Shown: positions 26,104 to 33,621 of the stretch, in pieces | Layout of the letters: each line of letters starts with the position of its first letter | Numbering within the stretch: the first letter of the stretch is position 1 | From: Planococcus sp. CP5-4_YE | GTDB taxonomy: Bacteria; Bacillota; Bacilli; Bacillales_A; Planococcaceae | Reading direction: 5' to 3' | Assembly: GCF_019042655.1 (NCBI RefSeq) | Contig: NZ_JAHPZO010000008.1 | Location: 1-64,000, forward strand | Length of the DNA stretch: 64,000 nt | The notes under the pieces: model-generated | What the model saw: the letters and a program-made list of their open reading frames with translations, nothing else | Databases searched by the model: none | Told to the model about the DNA's origin: nothing | Translations under genes and position numbers: made by a program

Positions 26104-26396
26104 TATTGATGTTCTCCAAGCACTTCATCAAAAAGATCGTCTACTGACTTGTTGGCATCGTAAGCACCGTTAGCGACCATTTCGTCCGATTCTTTAATAG
26201 CGCTTATCGTCACTTCATTAAAACGTGCTATTTTTGGTTGAAAGGGCAATCCATTCTCAGCAACGACTTGTCTTAAAAACACATTAATAGCCGTACTCGT
26301 ATCCATTCCCAAGTTTGTCAAAACTTCAACAGCTTGGCTTTTTACATCTTCATCTACACGCACTTGGACAATCGCTTTTTTGGATTTAGTCGCCAT
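26103..26396 (-). CDS. RelB/DinJ family antitoxin
   Basis: A 97-residue protein with an N-terminal ribbon-helix-helix (KKAIVQVRVDEDVKSQAVEVLTNLGMDTSTAINVFLRQVV) and a C-terminal toxin-binding part. It neutralises the YafQ-like partner and should repress the operon. I place the start at the ATG at 26396, with AAGGAGG upstream; longer frames lack a site. Confidence 0.9.
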   Translation of the reverse strand: MATKSKKAIVQVRVDEDVKSQAVEVLTNLGMDTSTAINVFLRQVVAENGLPFQPKIARFNEVTISAIKESDEMVANGAYDANKSVDDLFDEVLGEHQ

Positions 26397-26422
26397 ATCA
26401 GTTGCCTCCTTTTCATTATATT

Positions 26423-26442
26423 GTATTACAACGTAATGATAC
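26423..26442. promoter_or_regulatory. Possible antitoxin operator
   Basis: An imperfect inverted repeat, GTATTAC/GTAATGATAC, lies 27 nt before the antitoxin start, where a RelB/DinJ-type operator is expected. Inference only. Confidence 0.35.
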
Positions 26443-26519
26443 CGTCCATACATTAGCATTACTTACTACTAGAATGAACTAGATTCCTCGTGAAACACAC
26501 ACAGGACCAAGCAAACAAC

Positions 26520-26837
26520 TCACGCTACCTGCTCCTCCTTTTTCCAACGGTAATAATTATATCCAGCATCAAACAAAACCATTAACACAAACGCCAGCGC
26601 AATAAGCTGCAGCTGCGTGTCGGTAAATACCTCCATCTGATAAATAAGAAAATACATCAGCAACATAAACGGAATCCCCCATAACGCGCGAATAAATCTT
26701 CTTCTATAAGAAAGCCTTTGATAAAACAGCACAAATCCTTTATCTTTTTTCTTCTTATCCTTCAAAAAGAATTTCATAACAAGATTCACCACGATAACAA
26801 TGATCAATGAAACGATTAAGTAGGCTAGTATATCCAT
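26520..26837 (-). CDS. Small membrane protein with basic loop
   Basis: A 105-residue protein: one segment at the N-terminus (DILAYLIVSLIIVIVVNLVM), a lysine-rich stretch (FFLKDKKKKDKG), then two more segments and a basic tail. The ATG at 26837 has AGAGGAGGA upstream. The frame runs on upstream into a repeat copy; that extension is not real. Not recognised. Confidence 0.65.
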   Translation of the reverse strand: MDILAYLIVSLIIVIVVNLVMKFFLKDKKKKDKGFVLFYQRLSYRRRFIRALWGIPFMLLMYFLIYQMEVFTDTQLQLIALAFVLMVLFDAGYNYYRWKKEEQVA

Positions 26838-26857
26838 ATTTCCTCCTCTTATCCTAT

Positions 26858-26945
26858 AAATTGTGTCTTGCACAGGGACAACCGAACAGTAAAACCGCGC
26901 CGCAACAACATTTTCTCCAAGCAAATTGTGTGGCGCACAGGGACA
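26858..26945 (+). repeat. REP-like doublet 5 (65-bp spacing)
   Basis: Copies at 26858-26880 and 26923-26945. The second directly touches the stop codon of the minus-strand gene ending at 26946. Confidence 0.9.
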
Positions 26946-27170
26946 TCACGAACCCATCCGGCGAGCCCCAAAGACCAGTCCAGCCCCTCCGCCAATCACA
27001 GCTCCCACATACGCCGCCAGCTCATACCCTTCGAGCCCGAGACGCTCATAAATATCCAATCCACCCAAAAACGTGCCGCCGATGACCAGCCCGAAAAATG
27101 CCCCAATCAGGACCCCAGCGATCAATCCGATCAAAGCTCCTGCAAGTTTCGACGCACCTCTATGTTTCAT
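26946..27170 (-). CDS. Glycine-rich small membrane protein
   Basis: A 74-residue protein with two glycine-rich membrane segments (LAGALIGLIAGVLIGAFFGLVIGG and AAYVGAVIGGGAGLVFG), a glycine-zipper-like pattern. AAGGAGG lies 8 nt before the ATG. Unknown function. Confidence 0.6.
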   Translation of the reverse strand: MKHRGASKLAGALIGLIAGVLIGAFFGLVIGGTFLGGLDIYERLGLEGYELAAYVGAVIGGGAGLVFGARRMGS

Positions 27171-27309
27171 GGCCGTTTCCTCCTTATCCATTTTATCCCT
27201 TTCCCCATATCTTCTCCACACACCTCCGGATTCCTCTTCTTAGCTAGCCGTGACCTAGGACACAACCGATTCTATGACTTAAATAAAGATGGAGGATCCT
27301 AACTATTAT

Positions 27310-27481
27310 CTTACATGTGGCGCACATGGAAAAAATACCTTCCCGAACCAAAAACCGTATTCCCATGCTTTTTCAGCAGTGGAAATACAGCTTAAATTGT
27401 GTGGCACACAGGGACAAGCGTTCACCAAATCCCCTCTACGACAACAATCTCTCCTTTCAAATTGTGCCTTGCACAGGGACA
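27310..27481 (+). repeat. REP-like cluster 6 (three copies)
   Basis: A decayed copy at about 27310-27332, then good copies at 27394-27416 and 27459-27481 (spacings 84 and 65). Between the first two is a decayed version of the AACCGCATCCC hairpin. It lies upstream of the aldo/keto reductase gene; no gene abuts it. Confidence 0.8.
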
Positions 27482-27563
27482 CAAACAAAAAAAGCTTAGA
27501 CCCTCTAATTTTAGGGTATTCTAAAGATTGTTGTGATAAAAACACGAAAAGGAGAAATGTCCC

Positions 27564-28388
27564 GTGAATCATGTAACATTAAACAATAAACTCCAAATGC
27601 CCCAATTAGGATTCGGTGTATGGCAAGTCGACAGCGATCAAGCCGCTGAGGCCGTATCGACTGCACTGAAAACTGGTTATACATCTATTGATACAGCCAT
27701 GATCTATAAAAACGAAGAAGGCGTCGGGCAAGCGTTGAAAGAGACGTCCGTCCCGCGTGAAAAGTTGTTCATCACGACGAAAGTCTGGAACTCTGACCAA
27801 GGCTACGACAGCACCTTGCGCGCATTCGACGAAAGCCTTGAGCGCCTTGGCCTCGATTATGTGGACCTCTACCTTATCCACTGGCCGACACCTGAATTCG
27901 ACAATTACGTCGAGACGTATAAAGCGATGGAAAAACTATACAAAGACGGCCGCGTCAAAGCGATCGGCGTCTGCAATTTCCAACCTGAACATCTGCAGCG
28001 CTTGTTGGATGAATGCGACATTCCGCCAGTACTCAACCAAATCGAATGCCATCCGTACTTGGCGCAAAATGACGTCAAAGAATTCTGCGCGCAGCACGAT
28101 ATTTTCGTCGAAGCGTGGAGCCCGCTTGACCAAGGCGGCGAAGTACTGAAAGACGAAGTGATCCAACAAATCGCTGAAGCACACAAAAAATCACCAGCCC
28201 AAATCGTCTTGCGCTGGCACTTGCAAAACAACACAATCGTCATCCCGAAATCCGTCACGCCATCACGCATCGAAGAAAACTTCAACGTCTTCGATTTTGA
28301 ATTAAGCGAAGAAGACGTGAACCAAATCAACGGGCTGGACAAAAACCGCCGCAAAGGCGCCCACCCGAACGAAATGAACGTCCGTTAA
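27564..28388 (+). CDS. Aldo/keto reductase
   Basis: A 274-residue NADPH-dependent reductase of the AKR (beta/alpha)8 fold, close to the Bacillus YvgN/YtbE group. The catalytic tetrad is Asp43, Tyr48 (DTAMIYKNE), Lys73 (TTKVW) and His106 (IHWP). The NADPH-binding part IPKSVTPSRIEEN is present near the C-terminus. These enzymes reduce aldehydes such as methylglyoxal; the specific substrate is not determined. GTG start with GGAGAAA upstream. A good terminator follows at 28402. Confidence 0.9.
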   Translation: MNHVTLNNKLQMPQLGFGVWQVDSDQAAEAVSTALKTGYTSIDTAMIYKNEEGVGQALKETSVPREKLFITTKVWNSDQGYDSTLRAFDESLERLGLDYVDLYLIHWPTPEFDNYVETYKAMEKLYKDGRVKAIGVCNFQPEHLQRLLDECDIPPVLNQIECHPYLAQNDVKEFCAQHDIFVEAWSPLDQGGEVLKDEVIQQIAEAHKKSPAQIVLRWHLQNNTIVIPKSVTPSRIEENFNVFDFELSEEDVNQINGLDKNRRKGAHPNEMNVR

Positions 28389-28401
28389 TATCTCCATAAG
28401 A

Positions 28402-28433
28402 AAAGCCCGTTCCTTCCCTGGAACGGGCTTTTT
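28402..28433 (+). terminator. Terminator after aldo/keto reductase
   Basis: AAGCCCGTTCC and GGAACGGGCTT arms followed by seven Ts. Confidence 0.9.
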
Positions 28434-28439
28434 TTGTTT

Positions 28440-28527
28440 GAATTGTGTGGTGCACAGGGACGAACAAACACACAAACGCCGCCGCAACAGGTTTTCCGGC
28501 CGGCAAATTGTGTGGCGCACAGGGACA
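28440..28527 (+). repeat. REP-like doublet 7 (65-bp spacing)
   Basis: Copies at 28440-28462 and 28505-28527, 8 nt from the stop of the minus-strand lipoprotein gene. Confidence 0.9.
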
Positions 28528-28535
28528 TTCCCTCC

Positions 28536-29210
28536 TCACCGATTTTTGGCTTTTTCCATAATAGCTTCCGCTTCCTCGTAGCTGATCGATAACTCTTGCG
28601 CTGATTCCCTCACGATTTTGTCCCCATCGATGAATTCTTCTGGACCTGCACTTTCAAACTCTTCATGTAATTTATCCAATATATAGTAAAATACATCCAG
28701 CTCTTCTTCAGTCGGATACTCCCCTTCTTCATAGTCGGCCGGAATTTGGTCATTACGTAATGAGCCTGTTTCAATGACAAGTTCGTGGTTCGAGTAATCA
28801 CCCGCTTCCACTTCACTCGATCGCGCCCAATTCCCAAAAGGAGAATGCTGGCCCTCTGCGAACGTCCGAAGTTCATCTATGGACCGCTCATCATCAATGA
28901 CGTTAATCAAAACAGAATTATACGGCCCGTCATCCCCAGCCTGATTAACTGCATCGGTAATCAATAATTCAATCTGTTCTTCAGAAATAAAAATATCATC
29001 TGGGAGCACCCAATAATCCCGGCGTATAATTCCCGCATCTTCAAAAACGTCCATTTCCAAAACACTGTATTCAGGGATCTCTACCTCTTCCACTTCAACA
29101 CCTTGCTCACTTGCATTCGGGGAATCTGCACCCGTTTGTTCTACCTTATCTTCACCGCACCACGCTAAAAGTACAGCAGTTGCCAGTAATCCAATATGCC
29201 ATTTCTTGAT
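28536..29210 (-). CDS. Lipoprotein, apparently starting at ATC
   Basis: Reading back from the stop, the frame codes for a 224-residue protein whose N-terminus is xKKWHIGLLATAVLLAWC, a normal lipoprotein signal with lipobox LLAWC. The codon at the right place, 8 nt after GGAGG, is ATC (29210-29208), and an in-frame stop lies just before it; the first ATG is far inside. So either ATC is used as a rare start or a G-to-C change has weakened the gene. The mature part is acidic (SVLINVIDDERSIDELRTFAEG, DYEEGEYPTEEELDVFYYIL). Family not recognised. Confidence 0.65.
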   Translation of the reverse strand: MKKWHIGLLATAVLLAWCGEDKVEQTGADSPNASEQGVEVEEVEIPEYSVLEMDVFEDAGIIRRDYWVLPDDIFISEEQIELLITDAVNQAGDDGPYNSVLINVIDDERSIDELRTFAEGQHSPFGNWARSSEVEAGDYSNHELVIETGSLRNDQIPADYEEGEYPTEEELDVFYYILDKLHEEFESAGPEEFIDGDKIVRESAQELSISYEEAEAIMEKAKNR

Positions 29211-29327
29211 CTATAGAACCTCCAATAACTTTTCAACTTCTCCACTCCACTTCCAGAATGTTCCTGGAAGCGATCCTCGTACGATTATCAAGCAACTTCC
29301 AGATCTATGCAAATATTTTCTGAAATG

Positions 29328-29437
29328 AAATTGTGTGGCGCACAGGGGCGCAAACAATTTCCCAACACCAAAAAACCGCATCCCAGCGCCATTTCGGCTG
29401 CCAGAATGCGGTTGAAATTGTGTGGCGCACAGGGACA
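29328..29437 (+). repeat. REP-like doublet 8 (87-bp spacing, hairpin type)
   Basis: Copies at 29328-29350 and 29415-29437 enclose AACCGCATCCC / AGAATGCGGTT arms. It ends 4 nt from the stop of the hxlR-like gene. Confidence 0.9.
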
Positions 29438-29441
29438 CCAA

Positions 29442-29774
29442 CTACAAATTCCGCTCCATATATCCCTTGCCCCAGTCATACATCGAATCCAGGATCGGCA
29501 TGAGGCTCCGTCCTTGTTCCGTCAGCGAATACTCCACTTTCGGCGGCACGACCGGATACACTTCGCGGTGGACGATCAAGTGATTTTCCAGTTCACGCAG
29601 CTGGTTCACCAGCATGCGCTGCGTGATGCCCGGCATGAGTTTTTTCAACTCGCCGAAGCGCTTCGTGCCGGATTTCCCTAAATGCCACAACACGAGCATT
29701 TTCCACTTTCCGCCGATGATGGAAAGCGTCAATTCTTTTTCGCAATTAAATGTCTTCTCTCCCAAATTGGGCAT
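29442..29774 (-). CDS. hxlR: HxlR/MarR-type winged-helix regulator
   Basis: A 110-residue HxlR-family regulator: [36 protein letters not shown] and VEYSLTEQG. The single early Cys (FNCEKEL, about residue 10) is the sensing Cys seen in many members. In B. subtilis HxlR activates hxlAB on formaldehyde; here the gene lies about 1.1 kb downstream of hxlB on the same strand rather than beside hxlA, so its target is inferred. Confidence 0.75.
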   Translation of the reverse strand: MPNLGEKTFNCEKELTLSIIGGKWKMLVLWHLGKSGTKRFGELKKLMPGITQRMLVNQLRELENHLIVHREVYPVVPPKVEYSLTEQGRSLMPILDSMYDWGKGYMERNL

Positions 29775-29832
29775 TCATTTTCCCTCCATCGTTCAGGCAT
29801 TTCATTCTTGTGATGTCTATGGAACCCGTCGC

Positions 29833-30657
29833 TCACTGCCCCGAATCGACAGCGGCTGTGCGCGGTTCCAAAATGAATTTATTGAGCACGTGCAGCACGC
29901 CTTCTTCGTTGTTCGACAAACTGATGTAGTCCGCGAGCTCTTTTAATTCGTCGACGGCATTGCCCATCGCGATGCCAAACCCGGCCGCTTTCACGAGATC
30001 TGCATCGTTGTGGTTATCGCCGATGCCAATCACTTCCGAAGAATCAATGCCGAGCTCCTCAGCCAAGAAGTTCAAGGCGCTGCCTTTATTCGCTTCCGGA
30101 TGCGTCACTTCGAGGTAGCGCAATTTGGATTTCTCGATGCACGCCTCGTCGCCGAGCATCGCCTGCAACTCTTCCTGCACCGGCGCGAGTGCCTCCGGTT
30201 CGTCGATAAACAGCAATTTCATGAAGCCGTTTTTCGCGAGCCCAAGGAGATCCGGCTCGATTTCATAGCCGACACCGACTTCTTTGGAATACGCTCTGAC
30301 TTGCTCGTTATCCACGGCGCTGTAGAGCACATCGTCTTGATAGACTTGGATGTGCATTTGCTTTTCCGCTGCCAAGTGGATGCATTTTTGCGCGATCTCA
30401 AACGGCACGACGCGCTCACGCAGCACTTCTCCGCTCGTCGCCGATTTGATCATCGCCCCTTGGTACGTGATCATCGGTGCATCGAGGCCCAACTCCAAGG
30501 CGATGCGCTGTGCGGACGGGTACATGCGTCCCGTCGCAATCGTCACGACCACCCCAAGTTCCATCGATTGCCGAATCGCCGTCATCGTATCCGTTGTCAC
30601 CGTCAACTCATCATTCAATAAAGTTCCATCTAAATCAATTGCGATCATTTTATACAT
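29833..30657 (-). CDS. Cof-type HAD phosphatase
   Basis: A 274-residue HAD hydrolase of the Cof/YidA type: motif I DLDGTLLND (residues 8-16), motif II ATGRM, the large C2 cap, and motif IV GIGDNHNDADLVKAAGFGIAMGNA. It removes phosphate from small metabolites such as sugar phosphates or FMN; the substrate is unknown. AAGGAGC precedes the ATG. It lies between hxlR and hxlB, all on the same strand, so it may act in sugar-phosphate turnover with them. Confidence 0.85.
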   Translation of the reverse strand: MYKMIAIDLDGTLLNDELTVTTDTMTAIRQSMELGVVVTIATGRMYPSAQRIALELGLDAPMITYQGAMIKSATSGEVLRERVVPFEIAQKCIHLAAEKQMHIQVYQDDVLYSAVDNEQVRAYSKEVGVGYEIEPDLLGLAKNGFMKLLFIDEPEALAPVQEELQAMLGDEACIEKSKLRYLEVTHPEANKGSALNFLAEELGIDSSEVIGIGDNHNDADLVKAAGFGIAMGNAVDELKELADYISLSNNEEGVLHVLNKFILEPRTAAVDSGQ

Positions 30658-30828
30658 ACATTTGCTCCTTCACTTCAAAATAATTTCGTTGGCGGGCCTT
30701 TTATTAAAATTAAGCGCTGCACGCTGCCGCTCGCCATTCATTTCAATCAACACTGCCCTGTCACCGCAGTTCTCCATTCCATCAATTTTGCACCTCTCTG
30801 AGCGAGTTGTCCAATAGGTAAGCTTGGC

Positions 30829-30880
30829 ATAAAAAATAAGCTTGAGATGGAATCGCTTCCAGCCCCAAGCTTATTTCTGT
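30829..30880 (-). terminator. Terminator of hxlAB
   Basis: AAATAAGCTTG and CAAGCTTATTT arms, with an inner GGAAGCGATTCC hairpin and T run, right after the hxlB stop. Confidence 0.85.
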
Positions 30881-30881
30881 G

Positions 30882-31436
30882 CTATTCCAAATTGGCGTGT
30901 GTGCCGAACATCGCATCGGCTTTAATGTCTTGCTGTTCCATATACGCCAAGACGAGCGCGTCGTACACCACCAATAGCGATTGCTCGAACAACGAACCCA
31001 TCGGTTGGATGGATTTGCCGCTCGCGCCTTCCGCTTTGGCTTGCGCCGGAATGGTAAGGTGAAGATCGGCAAGCTTGCCGATCGACGATGCCGGATTGGT
31101 CGTCACCGCCGCAACCGTTGCGCCGATTGCGTTGGCTTTTTCCGTCATCGCAATCAAACTTCCCGTTTCACCCGAGCCCGAGCCGACGATGAACAAATCA
31201 TCTTCCTGCAAACTCGGCGTCACCGTTTCGCCGACGACATAGGCGTTCAAGCCCATGTGCATCATGCGCATGACGAATGCTTTCGCCATGAACCCCGAGC
31301 GGCCGCCGCCTGCGACGAAAATCTGATCGGCTTGCGCCATCGCAGTAACCAACCGGGAAGCTTCCGCATCACTCACTTGCCCGACTGTATGCGCAAGTTC
31401 AGCTGATATTTCATTCATGAATCCAGAAGCGTTCAA
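30882..31436 (-). CDS. hxlB: 6-phospho-3-hexuloisomerase
   Basis: A 184-residue SIS-domain isomerase (VAGGGRSGFMAKAFVMRMMHMG, GSGSGETGSLIAM) converting D-arabino-3-hexulose-6-phosphate to fructose-6-phosphate. Second step of the ribulose monophosphate route, which detoxifies or uses formaldehyde. One nucleotide separates it from hxlA. The C-terminal motif FEQSLLVVYDALVLAYM fits the family. Confidence 0.92.
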   Translation of the reverse strand: MNASGFMNEISAELAHTVGQVSDAEASRLVTAMAQADQIFVAGGGRSGFMAKAFVMRMMHMGLNAYVVGETVTPSLQEDDLFIVGSGSGETGSLIAMTEKANAIGATVAAVTTNPASSIGKLADLHLTIPAQAKAEGASGKSIQPMGSLFEQSLLVVYDALVLAYMEQQDIKADAMFGTHANLE

Positions 31437-31437
31437 T

Positions 31438-32079
31438 TTAAACCGTCACGCTTTCGTTCATGAGCGCTTTGATTTTTGCCGCTTCTGATTGCTTATCGTC
31501 TTTAGACGTGATGCCGCCGCCGACAATGATCAAATCCGGCTGCGCTTTGATCACTTCCGGCAAAGTTTCGAGCTTGATGCCCCCAGCAATCGCCGTTTTC
31601 GCATTTTTCACGACGCTTTTGATGGTGCGCAAGTCTGCGAATGAATCTTTGCCTTCTGCCTGCAAATCATAGCCCGTGTGGACGCAAATATAATCCGCTC
31701 CCAGCACGTCCAGTTCAGCGGCACGTGTTTCGATGTCTTTCACGGCGATCATGTCGACCAGGATCTTCTTGCCAAGTTTCTTCGCTTCTTCCACCGCGCC
31801 TTTGATCGACGAATCTTCCGCCTGCGCGAGAATCGTCACGATATCCGCTCCAGCAGCCGCAGCATTGCCGACTTCATACGCCGCTGCGTCCATGATTTTC
31901 ACATCCGCCAAGACTTCCAAGTGCGGAAATGCCTGTTTCACTTCGCGAACGGCTTTCAATCCTTCTTGGTTAATGACCGGTGTGCCCAGTTCCACGATAT
32001 CGATCGACCCTTCAACTTCCTTGATCAATTCAATGGCTTGCGGAATATTTACTAAATCCAATGCTAGTTGTAATTTCAT
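31438..32079 (-). CDS. hxlA: 3-hexulose-6-phosphate synthase
   Basis: A 213-residue enzyme of the OMP decarboxylase fold joining formaldehyde to ribulose-5-phosphate. MKLQLALDLVNIPQAIELIKEV, the active-site LADVKIMDAAAYE (the DxKxxD motif) and ITIVGGGI-like LIIVGGGITS near the end are diagnostic. First gene of the hxlAB operon. GGAGC lies upstream of the ATG. The 110-nt gap beyond it should hold the formaldehyde-responsive promoter; I could not define an HxlR site with confidence. Confidence 0.93.
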   Translation of the reverse strand: MKLQLALDLVNIPQAIELIKEVEGSIDIVELGTPVINQEGLKAVREVKQAFPHLEVLADVKIMDAAAYEVGNAAAAGADIVTILAQAEDSSIKGAVEEAKKLGKKILVDMIAVKDIETRAAELDVLGADYICVHTGYDLQAEGKDSFADLRTIKSVVKNAKTAIAGGIKLETLPEVIKAQPDLIIVGGGITSKDDKQSEAAKIKALMNESVTV

Positions 32080-32190
32080 CTATGTGTAGCTCCTCATATG
32101 CGTATTTTGATGCTTACCAAGTGTAAATCCTACCCTACATCTTGGGAAGTACGCACTTTAACATCACATACTGACAAAAAGTATACCGTC

Positions 32191-32408
32191 AAATTGTGTG
32201 GCTCACAGGGACGCACCAGCAGCCAAATGCCGCAGTGACGGGGTTTCGGCCAGTCGAATTGTGTGATGCACAGGGACAGGCAAGAATACTCCACGCCGAA
32301 ACTGTGTGGTGCACAGGGACGCAAACCACAATCGGCAACGCAAAAACCGCATCCCGGCGCCATTTCGGCCACCGGGATGCGGTTGGAATTGTGTGGTGCA
32401 CAGGGACA
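32191..32408 (+). repeat. REP-like cluster 9 (four copies)
   Basis: Copies at 32191, 32256, 32299 and 32386 (23 bp each), spacings 65, 43 and 87 bp. The last interval holds the hairpin AACCGCATCCCGG ... CCGGGATGCGGTT. It ends 1 nt from the mtlD stop codon. Largest cluster in the window. Confidence 0.92.
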
Positions 32409-32409
32409 C

Positions 32410-33615
32410 CTACTTCTTCATCCCCTCATACTGGCGCACAACTTCTTTCGCCAGTTCGCTATCGGCTTCAAGCCCGCTGACTTCTGTCAACACGAGCTCC
32501 GGCCCGCCTTGTGCGATCATCTCCTGAATTTTCACCGCTTCTTCGTCTTCTGTATTATCGAACAGCAGCGCCGCCGCGATGGCTTTCGCGAGATGCGAAT
32601 AAGCAAGCCCTGCTTTTTGAGCTTGCACGGCCGGGCGCACGAGGCGGTCTTCCGGGCCGAGCTTGCGGATCGGCGCGCGGCCGACGCGCGTGACGCCGTC
32701 GTTCAAATAGCTATTTTTAAAGCGTTCGATGTTTTTATCGATATACGCGAGGTGATCGTTTTCATCCAAGCCGTATTGCTGCACGAGGTACGCGCCCGTC
32801 TCTTTCAAGGTTTCGCGCACTTCTTGTTCGATTGCCGGGTCGGCCAAAGTTTCATCAATCGTCGTTTTGCCAGCGAGATATCCATAATACGCGATAACCG
32901 CATGCCCTGTATTGACCGTAAACAGCTTGCGCTCAATGAACGGCGCCAAGTCTTCGACAATCGTCATGCCGGAAACAGCAGGAATGTCTTCCGTCGTTTC
33001 AACGACCCACTCGTAATACGGTTCGACCAAGACATCGAGTGAATGGCCTTCCTGGAGCGGCACAATGCGATCGACCGCCGAATTAAAGAAATACACCTTG
33101 CCGGCGAGGTCAGCTTTTGCTTCGTCGCTCAAATGGCTTAAAATATGCCCTTTCAAAATATCAGTCGCGCCGATCTGGTTTTCACAGGCAATAATGTATA
33201 ATTTTTCCGAACCCGCGCTCATGTTCGACGCCACGTCCAAGTCTGATACCGGCTCCAAATCCGGCCCCGTCGCAAAATTCCCTTTCACGCGCGCTTCGAT
33301 GCCACGCGCGATCAACGGCGCGATGCGCGGCAAAATGTTCGGCCCAATCGCTGTCGTCAAATACGTCGCTTGCTGGATCTTCGCAATGACCGCCTCTTCG
33401 TCTTTCATATTATTGATGCCCGATACATTCTCCACCAAAACGCTTTCTTCCGTCTCCTGCGCCATGTTCACCCGGTACTGGCCTTGCTCGTTCAATCCAT
33501 CGATAACTTGTTCCGCCACGTCAACGAAACTGACGTGATAGCCGGATTCCGAGAACAACGCCCCGATAAACCCTCTGCCGATATTTCCTGCTCCAAAATG
33601 GATCGCTTGTTTCAT
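32410..33615 (-). CDS. mtlD: Mannitol-1-phosphate 5-dehydrogenase
   Basis: A 401-residue NAD-dependent polyol dehydrogenase oxidising mannitol-1-phosphate to fructose-6-phosphate. N-terminal nucleotide motif GAGNIGRGFIG; catalytic-domain stretch ERKLFTVNTGHAVIAYYGYLAG. Slightly longer than the usual 375-390 residues. Six nt after mtlR, same strand, so the two genes are co-transcribed. The product feeds glycolysis. Confidence 0.95.
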   Translation of the reverse strand: MKQAIHFGAGNIGRGFIGALFSESGYHVSFVDVAEQVIDGLNEQGQYRVNMAQETEESVLVENVSGINNMKDEEAVIAKIQQATYLTTAIGPNILPRIAPLIARGIEARVKGNFATGPDLEPVSDLDVASNMSAGSEKLYIIACENQIGATDILKGHILSHLSDEAKADLAGKVYFFNSAVDRIVPLQEGHSLDVLVEPYYEWVVETTEDIPAVSGMTIVEDLAPFIERKLFTVNTGHAVIAYYGYLAGKTTIDETLADPAIEQEVRETLKETGAYLVQQYGLDENDHLAYIDKNIERFKNSYLNDGVTRVGRAPIRKLGPEDRLVRPAVQAQKAGLAYSHLAKAIAAALLFDNTEDEEAVKIQEMIAQGGPELVLTEVSGLEADSELAKEVVRQYEGMKK

Positions 33616-33621
33616 TTCGCA

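Noticed and set aside
30782-31072. Basic 96-residue frame inside hxlB
   Set aside because: Shadow frame rich in Arg/Ser/Trp overlapping a clear SIS-domain gene.
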